Shown: positions 25,618 to 37,324, numbered from the stretch's first letter. The stretch is 64,000 nucleotides of DNA from Micromonospora pattaloongensis (GCF_900107255.1 NZ_FNPH01000004.1:310001-374000), one strand, 5' to 3'. Translations and numbers: made by a program. Notes: generated by a model not told the origin, from the sequence alone.

Positions 25618-26621
25618 TCGGTGAGGTGGCGCGCCGCTCGGGGGTGAGCGCCCGGATGCTCCGGCACTACGACTTGCTCGGGCTGGTACGGCCGACGGGC
25701 CGCACCGTGGGTGGCTACCGGGAGTACACGCCCGAGGACATGCGGCGGATCTTGTACGTGGAGGGTCTGCGCTCCCTGGGACTGTCGCTGCGGCAGATCG
25801 CACGCACGCTCGACGATCCCGGATTCACCCCGTCCACGCTGGTCGGCGACCTCATCCGGAAGACCGAAGAACGACTGAACCGGGAGCACGAGCTCATCGA
25901 CCGGCTCCGTACGGTCGATGCGGCCGAGCCCGCCGGGTGGCAGGACGTCGCGCACATCGTGAAGCTCCTGCACGGACTGGGTTCGCGCAGTGCCGCGCGG
26001 CGCCAGCAGGCCGTCCTGACCCCGGCCGAGCATGCGTCGGTGCCCGCCGAGCTGCTGGCCAAGGCGGTCCTCACCGAATCGGATCCCCACGTTGCCGGGG
26101 CCCTGCGGTGGGCGCTCGCGCGGGCCGGCGGTGACGGTGTGGCGTACCTGGCATCCGGTCTGGCCTCCGACGACGTGGACGTCCGCCGGCGCGCGGTCCG
26201 GGCGCTCGCCGAGCTACCCGACGACGAGGCGACGGCGGTGCTCACGGACGCGCTCCGGGACACGGACATGACGATCCGCAGGCATGCCGCGCTCGCACTG
26301 GGTGCCCGGGGTGTGACCCGGGCCGTGCCGACGCTCCTCGGCATGGTGGTCGAGGGCGCGAACGATGTCGAGGCGGCCGAGCTCCTGGGAACGGTGGCGC
26401 GGGACGCGAAGTGGGCGGACCGGATCATCAGTGCGCTGGTCGATGAACTCGCCGCACCCACCGCGGACTCGGCGGTACGGATGCGACTGACCCAGGCACT
26501 CGCCGAGATGCCGGGAACCATTGCGCGCAATGTCCTGCAGCAACTGGCTCACGACGAGGATCGGCCCGTCGCTCTCCTCGCCTCGGCCCTCGTGAGGCGG
26601 TCACGCTGGGCGACAACATGA
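25611..26621 (+). CDS. MerR-family regulator with C-terminal HEAT repeats
   Basis: A 336 aa fusion. Residues 1-70 are a MerR DNA-binding domain (LIGEVARRSGVSARMLRHYD, with wing GGYREYTPEDMRRILYVEGL), followed by a dimer helix (RKTEERLNREHELIDRLR). From about residue 140 there are HEAT repeats such as DVRRRAVRALAELPDDEAT and MTIRRHAALALGARGVTRA. The HEAT part resembles the protein encoded upstream, which suggests gene duplication or domain pairing. GTG 25611. The dyad at 24894-24908 is its likely own operator. The inducing signal is unknown. Confidence 0.88.
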   Translation: MLIGEVARRSGVSARMLRHYDLLGLVRPTGRTVGGYREYTPEDMRRILYVEGLRSLGLSLRQIARTLDDPGFTPSTLVGDLIRKTEERLNREHELIDRLRTVDAAEPAGWQDVAHIVKLLHGLGSRSAARRQQAVLTPAEHASVPAELLAKAVLTESDPHVAGALRWALARAGGDGVAYLASGLASDDVDVRRRAVRALAELPDDEATAVLTDALRDTDMTIRRHAALALGARGVTRAVPTLLGMVVEGANDVEAAELLGTVARDAKWADRIISALVDELAAPTADSAVRMRLTQALAEMPGTIARNVLQQLAHDEDRPVALLASALVRRSRWATT

Positions 26622-26692
26622 TCGGATCGGACCGCAGCGGTCGGGCGCGCCCGGGCTCCCTTCGGCCAGGCTTGACGGCGAGAGGAGGACTC

Positions 26693-27562
26693 ATGATCTC
26701 GGCACTCAACCGGCTTGTCGACCTCGTCGAAGAGCACCTCACCGAGGAGTTCGACGTCAACGGATTGGCCGCGGCGCTCGGCACGACCGAATACCACCTG
26801 CGCCGGATGTTCTCGTCGTTGGCCGGCATGCCGCTGTCGGAGTACGTGCGCCGACGCCGGATGACCGTCGCGGCTGCCGACGTCGTGCGGGGTGAGGACG
26901 ATCTGCTCAGCATCGCCGTCCGGCACGGATACGGCTCGACCGAGGCGTTCGGGCGGGCGTTCCGGGCGGTCCATGGCGCCGGCCCCGGTGACGTCCGCCG
27001 CGACGGAGGTCCTCTTCGCGCACAACCGCAGCTCAGGTTCCGCCTGACCGTCGAAGGGAGCACCCCCATGGACACCCGCATCGTCGACCGCCCCGCGTTC
27101 CGGCTCGTCGGACACGCAGCCCGGGTTCCGCTGATCCACCAGGGCGTCAACCCGCACATCCAGCAGCACATCACCGCACTGCCGCAGGAGGAGCATCTGC
27201 GGCTGAAGGCCCTCGGCGACACCGAGCCGGCGGGCCTGCTGCAGGTCTGCGACGACCTCGACCCCGACGGCACCGAGGGCAGCGAGCTGACCTACCTGCA
27301 CGGGGTCGCTGTCTGCCGGGACACGCCGGCCCCCGACGGCCTCGACGCCATCGAGGTACCGGCCGGCATGTGGGCGGTCTTCCGCACCGCCGGACCCTAC
27401 CCGCAGGCCCTGCAGGAGACCTGGGCCGCGACTGCGACCGAGTGGTTCCCGTCCAACCCGTGGCGTCTGCGGCCCGGTCCCGCGATCGTTGCGGTCCTCG
27501 AGCGCGCCGACGACTTCAGCACCGCGAGCTGCGAGCTGTGGCTGCCTGTCGAACCGACGTGA
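26693..27562 (+). CDS. AraC-type regulator with GyrI-like effector domain
   Basis: A 289 aa regulator. The N-terminal 105 residues carry two HTH units (DVNGLAAALGTTEYHLRRMF, ISIAVRHGYGSTEAFGRAF-like pattern) typical of AraC/XylS. The C-terminal part beginning MDTRIVDRPAFRLVGHAARV is a GyrI-like small-molecule binding domain, as in Rob or SbmC. ATG 26693 has GAGGAGGA upstream. It lies 71 nt after the MerR-HEAT gene and is followed by a strong hairpin. It probably controls drug or stress response genes; target unknown. Confidence 0.9.
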   Translation: MISALNRLVDLVEEHLTEEFDVNGLAAALGTTEYHLRRMFSSLAGMPLSEYVRRRRMTVAAADVVRGEDDLLSIAVRHGYGSTEAFGRAFRAVHGAGPGDVRRDGGPLRAQPQLRFRLTVEGSTPMDTRIVDRPAFRLVGHAARVPLIHQGVNPHIQQHITALPQEEHLRLKALGDTEPAGLLQVCDDLDPDGTEGSELTYLHGVAVCRDTPAPDGLDAIEVPAGMWAVFRTAGPYPQALQETWAATATEWFPSNPWRLRPGPAIVAVLERADDFSTASCELWLPVEPT

Positions 27563-27601
27563 CCACCGTCGTCGGCCGTGGACGGCGGCCTTGACCGGGA
27601 A

Positions 27602-27649
27602 GTCCTGCACGAGTTCCTCGGCCAGCAGGCCGAGGAACTCGTGCAGGAC
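27602..27649. terminator. 22-bp perfect stem-loop terminator
   Basis: Arms 27602-27623 and 27628-27649 pair perfectly around a 4-nt AGCA loop, 39 nt after the AraC gene and before the glycine riboswitch. It isolates the two transcription units. Confidence 0.88.
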
Positions 27650-27728
27650 CCGGATCGAGCCGACACGGGGCCGGGTGATTTGGGTGGCGACGCGTTCAGA
27701 CTGGTAGCGTTGACCTTGCCGGTACCAC

Positions 27729-27835
27729 CCGTGCGGGAGAGACCGCCCGGCCCACCAGCCGGACGGCGCCGAAGGGGCAAATCCTCCCCGGAACCTCTCA
27801 GGCAAAAGGACCACGCGGGCAGGCGACTCTGGAGT
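27729..27835 (+). promoter_or_regulatory. glycine riboswitch (single aptamer) upstream of gcvP
   Basis: The aptamer core is seen in order: GTGCGGGAGAGACC, GGCGCCGAAGGGGCAA, CTCTCAGGCAAAAGGACC and GACTCTGGAG, matching the conserved glycine aptamer segments. Only one aptamer is present. About 70 nt separate it from the gcvP start and would hold the expression platform. Glycine binding is expected to turn on gcvP. Confidence 0.9.
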
Positions 27836-27903
27836 GTGTGCGCGCCAGCGCGGGCGCGCGACAGAGGGGGAGGTTGCCCGTCGACCTCGCCCTTGGAGCA
27901 CCC

Positions 27904-30732
<2,829 letters not shown>

Positions 30733-30748
30733 GGATACGGCCATCGTC

Positions 30749-30784
30749 GGCCGCCCCTGTCTCCCGCACGGGGGCGGGGCGGCC
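30749..30784 (+). terminator. gcvP terminator
   Basis: Stem of 9 bp (30749-30757 with 30776-30784), with a further CCCG/CGGG pair inside the 18-nt loop, 17 nt after the gcvP stop. Confidence 0.7.
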
Positions 30785-30870
30785 GCAAGGCTCGGCGTTG
30801 AGCGGTGGGGTGCGCGGGGCGCCGCGGGTCGTCGGCGGCGCCCGGCCCGCGCGACGGCGGGGCGGCGGAG

Positions 30871-31071
30871 CTACGCGGCGAGCGCGTGCCGTGCGGGCCC
30901 GCGGTGCGGCGCGATCGTGCTCCCGTCGGGGAGCAGCTCGCCGGTGTCCTCGAAGACGATCACCCCGTTGCAGAGGAGGCTCCAGCCCTGCTCCGGGAAG
31001 CACGCGATGATGCGCGCGGCCTCCCGATCAGTTGCCTCGGCGGACGGACAGGTCGGTTGGTGCTGACACAT
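30871..31071 (-). CDS. DUF5999 family small protein
   Basis: A 66 aa protein starting MCQHQPTCPSAEATDREAAR and holding EQGWSLLCNGVIVFEDTGEL, which match the actinobacterial DUF5999 family over the whole length. Three Cys and a His near the N terminus could bind metal. GGAGAA precedes ATG 31071. The family is widespread in Streptomyces and relatives with no known function. It stands alone. Confidence 0.85.
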   Translation of the reverse strand: MCQHQPTCPSAEATDREAARIIACFPEQGWSLLCNGVIVFEDTGELLPDGSTIAPHRGPARHALAA

Positions 31072-31335
31072 CGGGTTCTCCGGACTGTGGGGGCGCTGTG
31101 TCATGGTTCACATGACCAGTGACGCACGTTACCAAGCACAACGACACTGTTTCGAGCAACTGTCCGGCGGTTGGCGGAAGAATCGACTCTTCGGACGAGG
31201 TGATTTGGTCCAGGCGGCGCCGTGATGCACGGAAGGGCCCGTTGTCGTCACTTTCCGCATGGGAAGGCTCCCGTCACGACCCGGGGCGCCACGCCGACCG
31301 GTGGCCGCGGGCCGCACGGCGATAGCCTGGCGTGC

Positions 31336-31839
31336 ATGACGATGCACCCCATCCGGATCATCGGCGACCCCGTGCTGCGCACCCCCTGCGCGCCGGTCAC
31401 CAGCTTCGACGCCGAGCTGCGCGCCCTGGTGGCCGACCTGATGGACACCCTGCTCGGCGCGGAGGGCCGGGCCGGCGTCGCGGCCCCGCAGATCGGCGTC
31501 AGCGCGCGGGTCTTCGTCTTCGACGCCGACGGCCACCGTGGCCACCTGGTCAACCCGACCCTGGAGCTCTCCGAGGAGCAGCAGGGCGGCGACGAGGGCT
31601 GTCTGTCCATCCCCGAGCTCTACTTCCCGACCCCGCGCGCCATGCACGCCACCGCGCACGGCTTCAACCAGTACGGCGAGCCGCTGACCGTCACCGCCAG
31701 CGGCTTCCTGGCGCGCGCCCTGCAGCACGAGACCGATCACCTCGACGGCAAGCTGTACGTCGACACGCTGCGCGGACAGACCCGGCGCGAGGCGCTGCGG
31801 GAGATCCGGGCGACGCCCTGGAGCCGCGCTAGACGATGA
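31336..31839 (+). CDS. def: peptide deformylase
   Basis: A 167 aa Fe/Zn peptide deformylase that removes formyl from nascent protein N termini. All three motifs are present: GVAAPQIGV (motif I, G-x-G-L/V-AAxQ), EGCLSIPEL (motif II with metal Cys) and QHETDHLDG (motif III with HExxH). TAGCCT lies 7 nt before ATG 31336, so the message may be leaderless. Its 3' end overlaps the decarboxylase gene on the other strand by 11 nt. Confidence 0.95.
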   Translation: MTMHPIRIIGDPVLRTPCAPVTSFDAELRALVADLMDTLLGAEGRAGVAAPQIGVSARVFVFDADGHRGHLVNPTLELSEEQQGGDEGCLSIPELYFPTPRAMHATAHGFNQYGEPLTVTASGFLARALQHETDHLDGKLYVDTLRGQTRREALREIRATPWSRARR

Positions 31840-32995
31840 TCATCTCCGGGTGCGGGTGGCGCAGGAACTCGTGGTGCGAGATGTCCCAGCCGTACGCGCC
31901 GGCCCGCCCGAAGACCAGCACGTCGCCGACGCGTAGCCGCGCGACCGGCTGAGCGCGGGTGAGCACGTCGCGCGGCGTGCACAGCTCGCCGACGGCGTCC
32001 ACCGGCACGTCGCGCACCTCGGGCCGCGCGAACGGGTACGGCCATCGCTCGACCGGCAGCACCGTGAACGGATGGCTGTAGCCCCATGCCGCCGGTAGCC
32101 GGAAGTGGTGGGTGCCGCCGCGCAGCACCGCGAACCACCGCCCGTGGGTGCGCTTCAGGTCGAGCACCTCGGCGGCGTACCAGCCGGCCTCGGCGGCCAG
32201 GAACCGTCCCGGCTCGACGACCAGCTCCGCCCCGGTGGGCAGCGCGCCCGGCACCCCGGCCAGACCGGCGCGCAGCGCCGCCAGGTCGAAGCGCCCGTCA
32301 CCGGCGTAGTCGATCCCCAGGCCGCCGCCCACGTTGACATACGCCAGCGGCAACCCGTGCCGCCCCGCGGTCGCCACCGACCACGCCACCGCGTCCGCGA
32401 CGAACTCCGCGTACCCGGCCGCGTCCAGGCTGTTCGACACCGCGTGCAGGTGGAAGCCGCGCAGCCGCACCGACGGCAGCGTCTCCGCCAGCGCCAGCAC
32501 GTCGGCGAGCTGCGTCTCATCGATGCCGAACGGGGTCGGGTTCCCGGTCATCCGGTGGCTGCCGGCCGGTCCCGCCGCCGCCCGGTTGACCCGCAGCGCC
32601 GCCGTCGCGGTCGTGGCCGCCCGCTGCGCGGCCAACGCCAGCCGGCGCAGCTCGTGCGCACTCTCCACGTTGACCAGCGCGCCCGCATCGACGGCGGCGC
32701 GCAGCTCCGCGTCGGTCTTGCCCGGCCCGCCGAAGACGATCCGTTCCGCCCCGGCGGCGCGTGCCACCGCGAGCTCGCCGCCGGAGGCGACCTCCAGTCC
32801 GTCGGTGGCGGCCGCCAGCGTCGCCACCACCTCGGGGTGACCGTTGGCCTTCATCGCGTAGAGCAGCACCGCGCCGGGCGGCAGCGCGGCCCGCACGGCC
32901 GCGGCCCGGTCCCGCAGCGCGGCGCGGTCGTAGACGTACGCACAGACCGGGGTGGCCGCGCCCGTCAGCGCAGCGCCGACCCGTTCACCGAACAT
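31829..32995 (-). CDS. fold-III PLP-dependent decarboxylase of siderophore pathway
   Basis: A 388 aa decarboxylase of the alanine-racemase-fold (ornithine/DAP decarboxylase) family. PLP Lys is in LLYAMKANGHPEV near residue 50, phosphate-binding GGGLGIDY near 222, and catalytic Cys in GELCTPRDVL near 345. It is the last gene of a three-gene operon, overlapping the NIS synthetase by 11 nt. Like SbnH or AcsE/PvsE in staphyloferrin B, achromobactin and vibrioferrin pathways, it probably decarboxylates an amino-acid part of a citrate-based siderophore. Substrate unknown. Confidence 0.88.
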   Translation of the reverse strand: MFGERVGAALTGAATPVCAYVYDRAALRDRAAAVRAALPPGAVLLYAMKANGHPEVVATLAAATDGLEVASGGELAVARAAGAERIVFGGPGKTDAELRAAVDAGALVNVESAHELRRLALAAQRAATTATAALRVNRAAAGPAGSHRMTGNPTPFGIDETQLADVLALAETLPSVRLRGFHLHAVSNSLDAAGYAEFVADAVAWSVATAGRHGLPLAYVNVGGGLGIDYAGDGRFDLAALRAGLAGVPGALPTGAELVVEPGRFLAAEAGWYAAEVLDLKRTHGRWFAVLRGGTHHFRLPAAWGYSHPFTVLPVERWPYPFARPEVRDVPVDAVGELCTPRDVLTRAQPVARLRVGDVLVFGRAGAYGWDISHHEFLRHPHPEMIIV

Positions 32996-34649
32996 GCAGC
33001 GGATTCTGCACCGGCACGTGCACGTCCCCGCTGCCGACCAGCCGCATCCGCACCAGCGCCTTGTGCGGCACCCGCCCGGCGGTCAGCGCGGCGTGGTCGG
33101 CGTCGGCCGCCGCGGCGGTCGCCGGCTCGGCGCGCAGCGGCTCGTAGGCCTCGTCCACCACCCCGCGCACCGCCCGCCAGGCGGCCGCCTCGTCCAGCCC
33201 GTGCGACGCCGTCAGCCGCACCACCAGCTCCCCGAGGTGCGCCTGCAACGCGGTGTAGCCGAGCTTGGCGCGCATCACCGGGGCGTCGTCGGTGCCGATC
33301 ACCGAGCCCGGCCACAACGGCAGCCGAACCCCGGCGGCGGCCAGCCGCGGTCGCAACACCCGCAGCCCGGCGAAGTCGCGCAGCACCAGCCGGTGCGGTG
33401 TGCCGTTGACGAAGGTCGGCAGGCAGTTCTGCAGGTGGGCCTCCAGCGCGATGCCGTACCGGGTGGCCAGCCGCAGCAGCGGCGGCAGCAGCAGCCGGGC
33501 GTACGCGGTGACGAAGCCGAGCGCGGCCGCCGCCCGCGGCTGTTCGGGCGCGTACCGGTCGACCAGGTCGCCGAGCACGCCCCCCGCGGTCAGCGCCGTG
33601 CCCGGCACCACCTGTTCGGCGCCGCTGAGCCGGTCGTCGAGCCCGCCGCGCAGGATCACCGACATGTCCCGGCCCGACCCGGCCGGCACCGCCGCGCCCG
33701 CCGTTTCGGGCAGCAACAGCACGCGATCGGCGTCGGGGTCCTCGGCGAACAGCCGCTCCAGCAGCGCCGTGAGCGCCGGCCCGTTACGGGTGCTCGCCAC
33801 CGAGATGGTCCGCCGGGTCGAGGTGACCTGGATGTCCAGCGACACCTTCAGGTGTCGGCGTCGTCCGTCGCGGCCGGGCGGCAGCAGCAGCGTGCGCAGC
33901 GCCGCGGTCGGCGCCGCCGGCAGCGTGCCCTCCAGCGGCCGCAGCGCTCCGGCCGCCACCAGGTCGGCGTAGCGACGCCGCAACACCGCGTCGCGCTGCC
34001 AGATGTGCACCGGCTGCACCACGAAGCCCGGCGGCGCGGCCGGCACCTCCGGGTAGGCGTCCGCGAGCGCGGCCCCGACGTCGTCGCCGAGGTGCAGGTC
34101 CCGGCGCACCGCGACGAACCCGATCCCGGTCGTGCCCGCCTCCAGGTCGTGCCGCAGCACGTCCGCGACGTCCCAGCCGAGCCGGGTGCGTCCGCACGGG
34201 TGCAGATTATGGCCGTCGACCGCCCGCCGCTCCGCGTCCAGGGCCCGCCCGTCGGCGCCGGCCCCGTCCGGCGGCGGCGTCCCACGGGCGTACGCCAGCG
34301 CCAGGTTGACCACCGCGTCGGTCAGCTCCCCGGCCAGCGCCGCCCCGCCCCGCCCCACCACCGACGGCGGCAGCAGCGCGGCGGGCTCATCGGCCGGCGC
34401 CGCGTCGAACTCGGTCCGGTCGAAGGCGTGCCGCCGGCCCGCGCGGGCGTACCGCTGCCGGGCGTCGCCGATCTGCTCCCGCCACAGCGCCCCGAGCAGC
34501 CGCCGTCCCACGGTCTGCGCCGCGCGCGGCAGCGCCGCCCGGAACCCGTCGACCAGCTCGGGCGCGAGCGCGTCGAGTCGCCGTTCGGTCCGTGCGGCGG
34601 CCTCGCGTAGGGTGCCGGGGCTGCGCGCCGGCCGGTCGGCGAGCGTCAT
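32985..34649 (-). CDS. NIS siderophore synthetase (IucA/IucC family)
   Basis: A 554 aa NRPS-independent siderophore synthetase. The ATP and carboxylate sites follow the family pattern: VDGHNLHPCGRTRLGW near residue 140 (canonical HPxHPxxK, with Arg in place of Lys here), KVSLDIQVTSTRRTIS near 265 and EAHLQNCLP near 415. The C-terminal part is the FhuF-like domain. ATG 34649 overlaps the upstream synthetase stop (ATGA), showing coupling. It joins an amine or alcohol to a citrate or 2-oxoglutarate carboxylate. The product is not known. Confidence 0.92.
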   Translation of the reverse strand: MTLADRPARSPGTLREAAARTERRLDALAPELVDGFRAALPRAAQTVGRRLLGALWREQIGDARQRYARAGRRHAFDRTEFDAAPADEPAALLPPSVVGRGGAALAGELTDAVVNLALAYARGTPPPDGAGADGRALDAERRAVDGHNLHPCGRTRLGWDVADVLRHDLEAGTTGIGFVAVRRDLHLGDDVGAALADAYPEVPAAPPGFVVQPVHIWQRDAVLRRRYADLVAAGALRPLEGTLPAAPTAALRTLLLPPGRDGRRRHLKVSLDIQVTSTRRTISVASTRNGPALTALLERLFAEDPDADRVLLLPETAGAAVPAGSGRDMSVILRGGLDDRLSGAEQVVPGTALTAGGVLGDLVDRYAPEQPRAAAALGFVTAYARLLLPPLLRLATRYGIALEAHLQNCLPTFVNGTPHRLVLRDFAGLRVLRPRLAAAGVRLPLWPGSVIGTDDAPVMRAKLGYTALQAHLGELVVRLTASHGLDEAAAWRAVRGVVDEAYEPLRAEPATAAAADADHAALTAGRVPHKALVRMRLVGSGDVHVPVQNPLHVR

Positions 34650-36214
34650 CGCGCCATGGGGTTGGGCAGTCGCGCCCAGATCGGCTCGAGGGGATCGGAG
34701 GCCAGCCGCATCGCGGTGGTCGCCTTCACCGGCAGCGTCGGTCCGGTCAGCACGGCGCGATCGGCCTCCGGCAGCGGCGTCGCGGCGATCGCCGCCCACA
34801 GCGTCGCCGGCGCGACGTCGTACGCCCGGGACAGCACCGCGACCTGCTCGCCGAGCACCACCCCGAGCGCGGCCAGCAGGGTGGTCCGCAGCTCCTCCGG
34901 GTCGTCGGTGGCCAGATCGCCGTGCAGCGGCGGCGGCTCGACCCCGTGCCGGTGCAGCAGCGCCGGACTGATCCGCACCCCGCCGACGTCCCGGTACATC
35001 AGCCGCCGTGGCCGCCCGCCGGCCAGCACCACCAGCGTGTTCTGGCCGTGCGCCTCCAGCGCCACCCCGTGGCGCAGCAGCCACAGCAGCGGCGGCAGCA
35101 GCACCCCGGCCAGGTCGGCGAGGAACGCGACCGGGTCCCCGGCGTACCCGAGGGCGACCGCCTCGGTCACCAGCGGCGCTCCGGTCGCGGGGGAGGGGGC
35201 CGCGAGCGCGGCCAGCGGCACGGCGTCGCCGGGCGGGGCCTGCCGGACCAGCACGGCGAGGCTGCGGCACGGCTCGCCGTCGACCAGCGCCGCCCCGGCG
35301 GCGGTCTCCGGCAGCACGGTGATCGCGTCGAGGGGCCGGGTCAGCTCCGCGAGGAACGCCGTGACCACCGGTCCGTTGCGCAGCGCCGCCGGCGAGACGG
35401 TGCGCACCGCGCTGGTCATCTGCACGTCCACCGCGGTCTTCCAGTGCTGGTCCGGATGCGCGACGGGTGCCACGGTGCGCAGCGACATCAGGGGGCGGGC
35501 CGGCGCGACCCGGCGGGTCGGGCGCAGCCAGGGGTGCGCGTCGAGCACGTGGTCATGCTGCCACGGGTGCAGCGGCAGCACCGGGGGCAGTCCGGCGCCG
35601 GTGGCCAGCCACCGTCGTGCCGGGACCTCGACCAGTCGCAACTCGACGGTGGTCCGGTGCTCCGGGGCGTACGCCAGCACCTCGGCGGTCGACATCGGCA
35701 GCCGGGTGCGGCAGCCGGGGTGCAGCGGGTGTCCGTCGACGACGAGCTGTTCCCAGAACGCCGGGTGCGGCGCCGGTCCGGTGAGCGCGGCGGGCCCACC
35801 GTGTGGGGCGGGCTGGGCGGCGCGGGCCAGGGCGAGGTTGGCGACGCTGTTGGCCAGCTCGGCGGCGAGGCGCTCGGCCCGGGGCAGGGCGAGCGCGCGC
35901 AGCAGCGCGGACGCGTCGTCGTACGGCTGCCCGTCCCACCGCACCGCCAGTCCGGCGGGCGCCGGGGCGAACGGGACGGCGGCGTCGGCGGGGCCGGTCA
36001 GTCCCCGCCCGTCGGCGAGGGCGACGGTGACGGCGCCGTCGCGGCTGATCCGGTGGCCGACCCCGTCGATCGGCTCGCGGGCGATCGCGCCCCAGAGCCG
36101 GCCGAGGACGGCCGCGCGGGCTCCCGGCAGGGCGGCGGTGTACGGGCCGACCAGCTCGGGTCGCTGCTCGGCCAGGGCGTGCAGGGTGGCGTGCGCGTCC
36201 GGCGCCTGCGTCAC
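34646..36214 (-). CDS. NIS siderophore synthetase (IucA/IucC family), first gene of operon
   Basis: A 522 aa synthetase paralogous to the next gene. It has VDGHPLHPGCRTRLPM (again Arg replacing the usual Lys), KTAVDVQMTSAVRTVS and EAHGQNTLVV. GTG 36214 follows GGGAGAG. Two different NIS enzymes plus a decarboxylase form a minimal NIS operon. No exporter or iron box is seen directly upstream; a CCTAGG element lies about 110 nt away. Operon start and order are clear; siderophore structure is not. Confidence 0.92.
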   Translation of the reverse strand: MTQAPDAHATLHALAEQRPELVGPYTAALPGARAAVLGRLWGAIAREPIDGVGHRISRDGAVTVALADGRGLTGPADAAVPFAPAPAGLAVRWDGQPYDDASALLRALALPRAERLAAELANSVANLALARAAQPAPHGGPAALTGPAPHPAFWEQLVVDGHPLHPGCRTRLPMSTAEVLAYAPEHRTTVELRLVEVPARRWLATGAGLPPVLPLHPWQHDHVLDAHPWLRPTRRVAPARPLMSLRTVAPVAHPDQHWKTAVDVQMTSAVRTVSPAALRNGPVVTAFLAELTRPLDAITVLPETAAGAALVDGEPCRSLAVLVRQAPPGDAVPLAALAAPSPATGAPLVTEAVALGYAGDPVAFLADLAGVLLPPLLWLLRHGVALEAHGQNTLVVLAGGRPRRLMYRDVGGVRISPALLHRHGVEPPPLHGDLATDDPEELRTTLLAALGVVLGEQVAVLSRAYDVAPATLWAAIAATPLPEADRAVLTGPTLPVKATTAMRLASDPLEPIWARLPNPMAR

Positions 36215-36321
36215 GGTCTCTCCCGTCGGACGGCCGGAAGGTCCCGGTCTCCGACATTCTTCGCGACTACGCCGTCACCGCGCCAACCGCCCCGGGTCGG
36301 GAAACACAGGTACACCTAGCT

Positions 36322-36336
36322 TCCTAGGACGCTCTA
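36322..36336. promoter_or_regulatory. CCTAGG element, copy 2 (candidate operator)
   Basis: Exact copy of TCCTAGGACGCTCTA at 6479. Here the core sits in a longer imperfect palindrome (AGCTTCCTAGGACGCT). It lies between the divergent NIS operon and alpha/beta hydrolase gene and could control both. Confidence 0.45.
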
Positions 36337-36342
36337 GCGGTT

Positions 36343-36372
36343 GTGCTTTCCGGCATACCCGCCGGAAAGCAC
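36343..36372. promoter_or_regulatory. 12-bp hairpin in hydrolase leader
   Basis: Perfect arms 36343-36354 and 36361-36372 with a 6-nt loop, 50 nt before the hydrolase ATG and just after the CCTAGG element. It could be a terminator-like attenuator or an operator; it is not at a gene end. Confidence 0.5.
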
Positions 36373-36421
36373 CGACCCAGGGAGGCGACCCGGCCCAGGG
36401 GAGTGGGTAGAGGAAAAGGCC

Positions 36422-37324
36422 ATGACAGGGATCGGCGCATTCCGGAGCCCGGCGGCCCGCGCGCGGTTCCATGCCGCGTACGACCGGGCCTTCGAACGGC
36501 TGTGGCCGATGCCGGGCGAGGCGCGGGACGTACCGACGTCGTTCGGTACGACGCGGGTGCAGCGGTGCGGACGGGTCGACGGTGAGCCGATGGTGCTGCT
36601 GCACGGCGCGGGCGGCAGCTGTCTGTCGTGGCACCGGCACGTGGCGGCGCTCGGGGCCCGGCATCCGCTTGTCGTCGTCGACACGGTCGGCGAGCCGGGC
36701 CGGTCGGTGCAGGCGGGCCCGGTGCGGCACGGTCGGGACGGGGCGCGGTGGTTGGCGCAGGTTCTCGACGGCGTGGGCGTGTCCGCCGCGCACCTGGTGG
36801 GCTTCTCCTACGGCGGCTGGTTGGCGCTGCAGTTGGCGCTGCACGAACCGGCGCGGGTGCGCACGGTCGCGCTGGTCGACCCGGCCGGTTTCGCCGCGGT
36901 GCGGGCGCGGTTCTATCTGTGGCTGGTGGCCAGCGGCTGCGCGGCGCTGACGCCGCCGTCCCTGCGCGACCGTGCGGCCGGCTGGCTGCGTAACGCGACG
37001 CTGCGGGACGCGGACCTGGTGCGGCTCGCGGTCGCCGCGGTGGCGTTCCGCCGGCGGCTACCCGTGCCGCGCCCGCTGACCGACGACGAGCTCCGGGCGG
37101 TCCGTACGCCGGTGTTGGCGCTGTTCGCACAGCACAGCGCGGTGCACGACGCGCGTCGGGTCCGGGCACGGGCGGCGGCGCTGCTGCCCGTGGTGCGGGC
37201 CGAGATCGTGCCGCATGCCGGCCATGCGCTGTTGATGGAGCACCCGGAGCTGGTCACCGCCCGGATCCTCGCGCTGGCGTCGACGTCCTCCCCGGCGGCC
37301 GGTCAGGCCAGCCACTGGTCGTAG
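36422..37324 (+). CDS. alpha/beta hydrolase
   Basis: A 300 aa alpha/beta hydrolase. Oxyanion motif VLLHGAGGSCLSW, nucleophile elbow GFSYGGWLALQ (Ser in GxSxG) near residue 125 and catalytic His in PHAGHALLMEHPE are clear. ATG 36422 follows GAGGAAAAGG. It is divergent from the NIS siderophore operon and shares its upstream region, so a role in siderophore release or processing is possible, as for Fes-like hydrolases, but its sequence is of the general esterase type. Its end overlaps the TSUP gene by 22 nt. Confidence 0.88.
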   Translation: MTGIGAFRSPAARARFHAAYDRAFERLWPMPGEARDVPTSFGTTRVQRCGRVDGEPMVLLHGAGGSCLSWHRHVAALGARHPLVVVDTVGEPGRSVQAGPVRHGRDGARWLAQVLDGVGVSAAHLVGFSYGGWLALQLALHEPARVRTVALVDPAGFAAVRARFYLWLVASGCAALTPPSLRDRAAGWLRNATLRDADLVRLAVAAVAFRRRLPVPRPLTDDELRAVRTPVLALFAQHSAVHDARRVRARAAALLPVVRAEIVPHAGHALLMEHPELVTARILALASTSSPAAGQASHWS

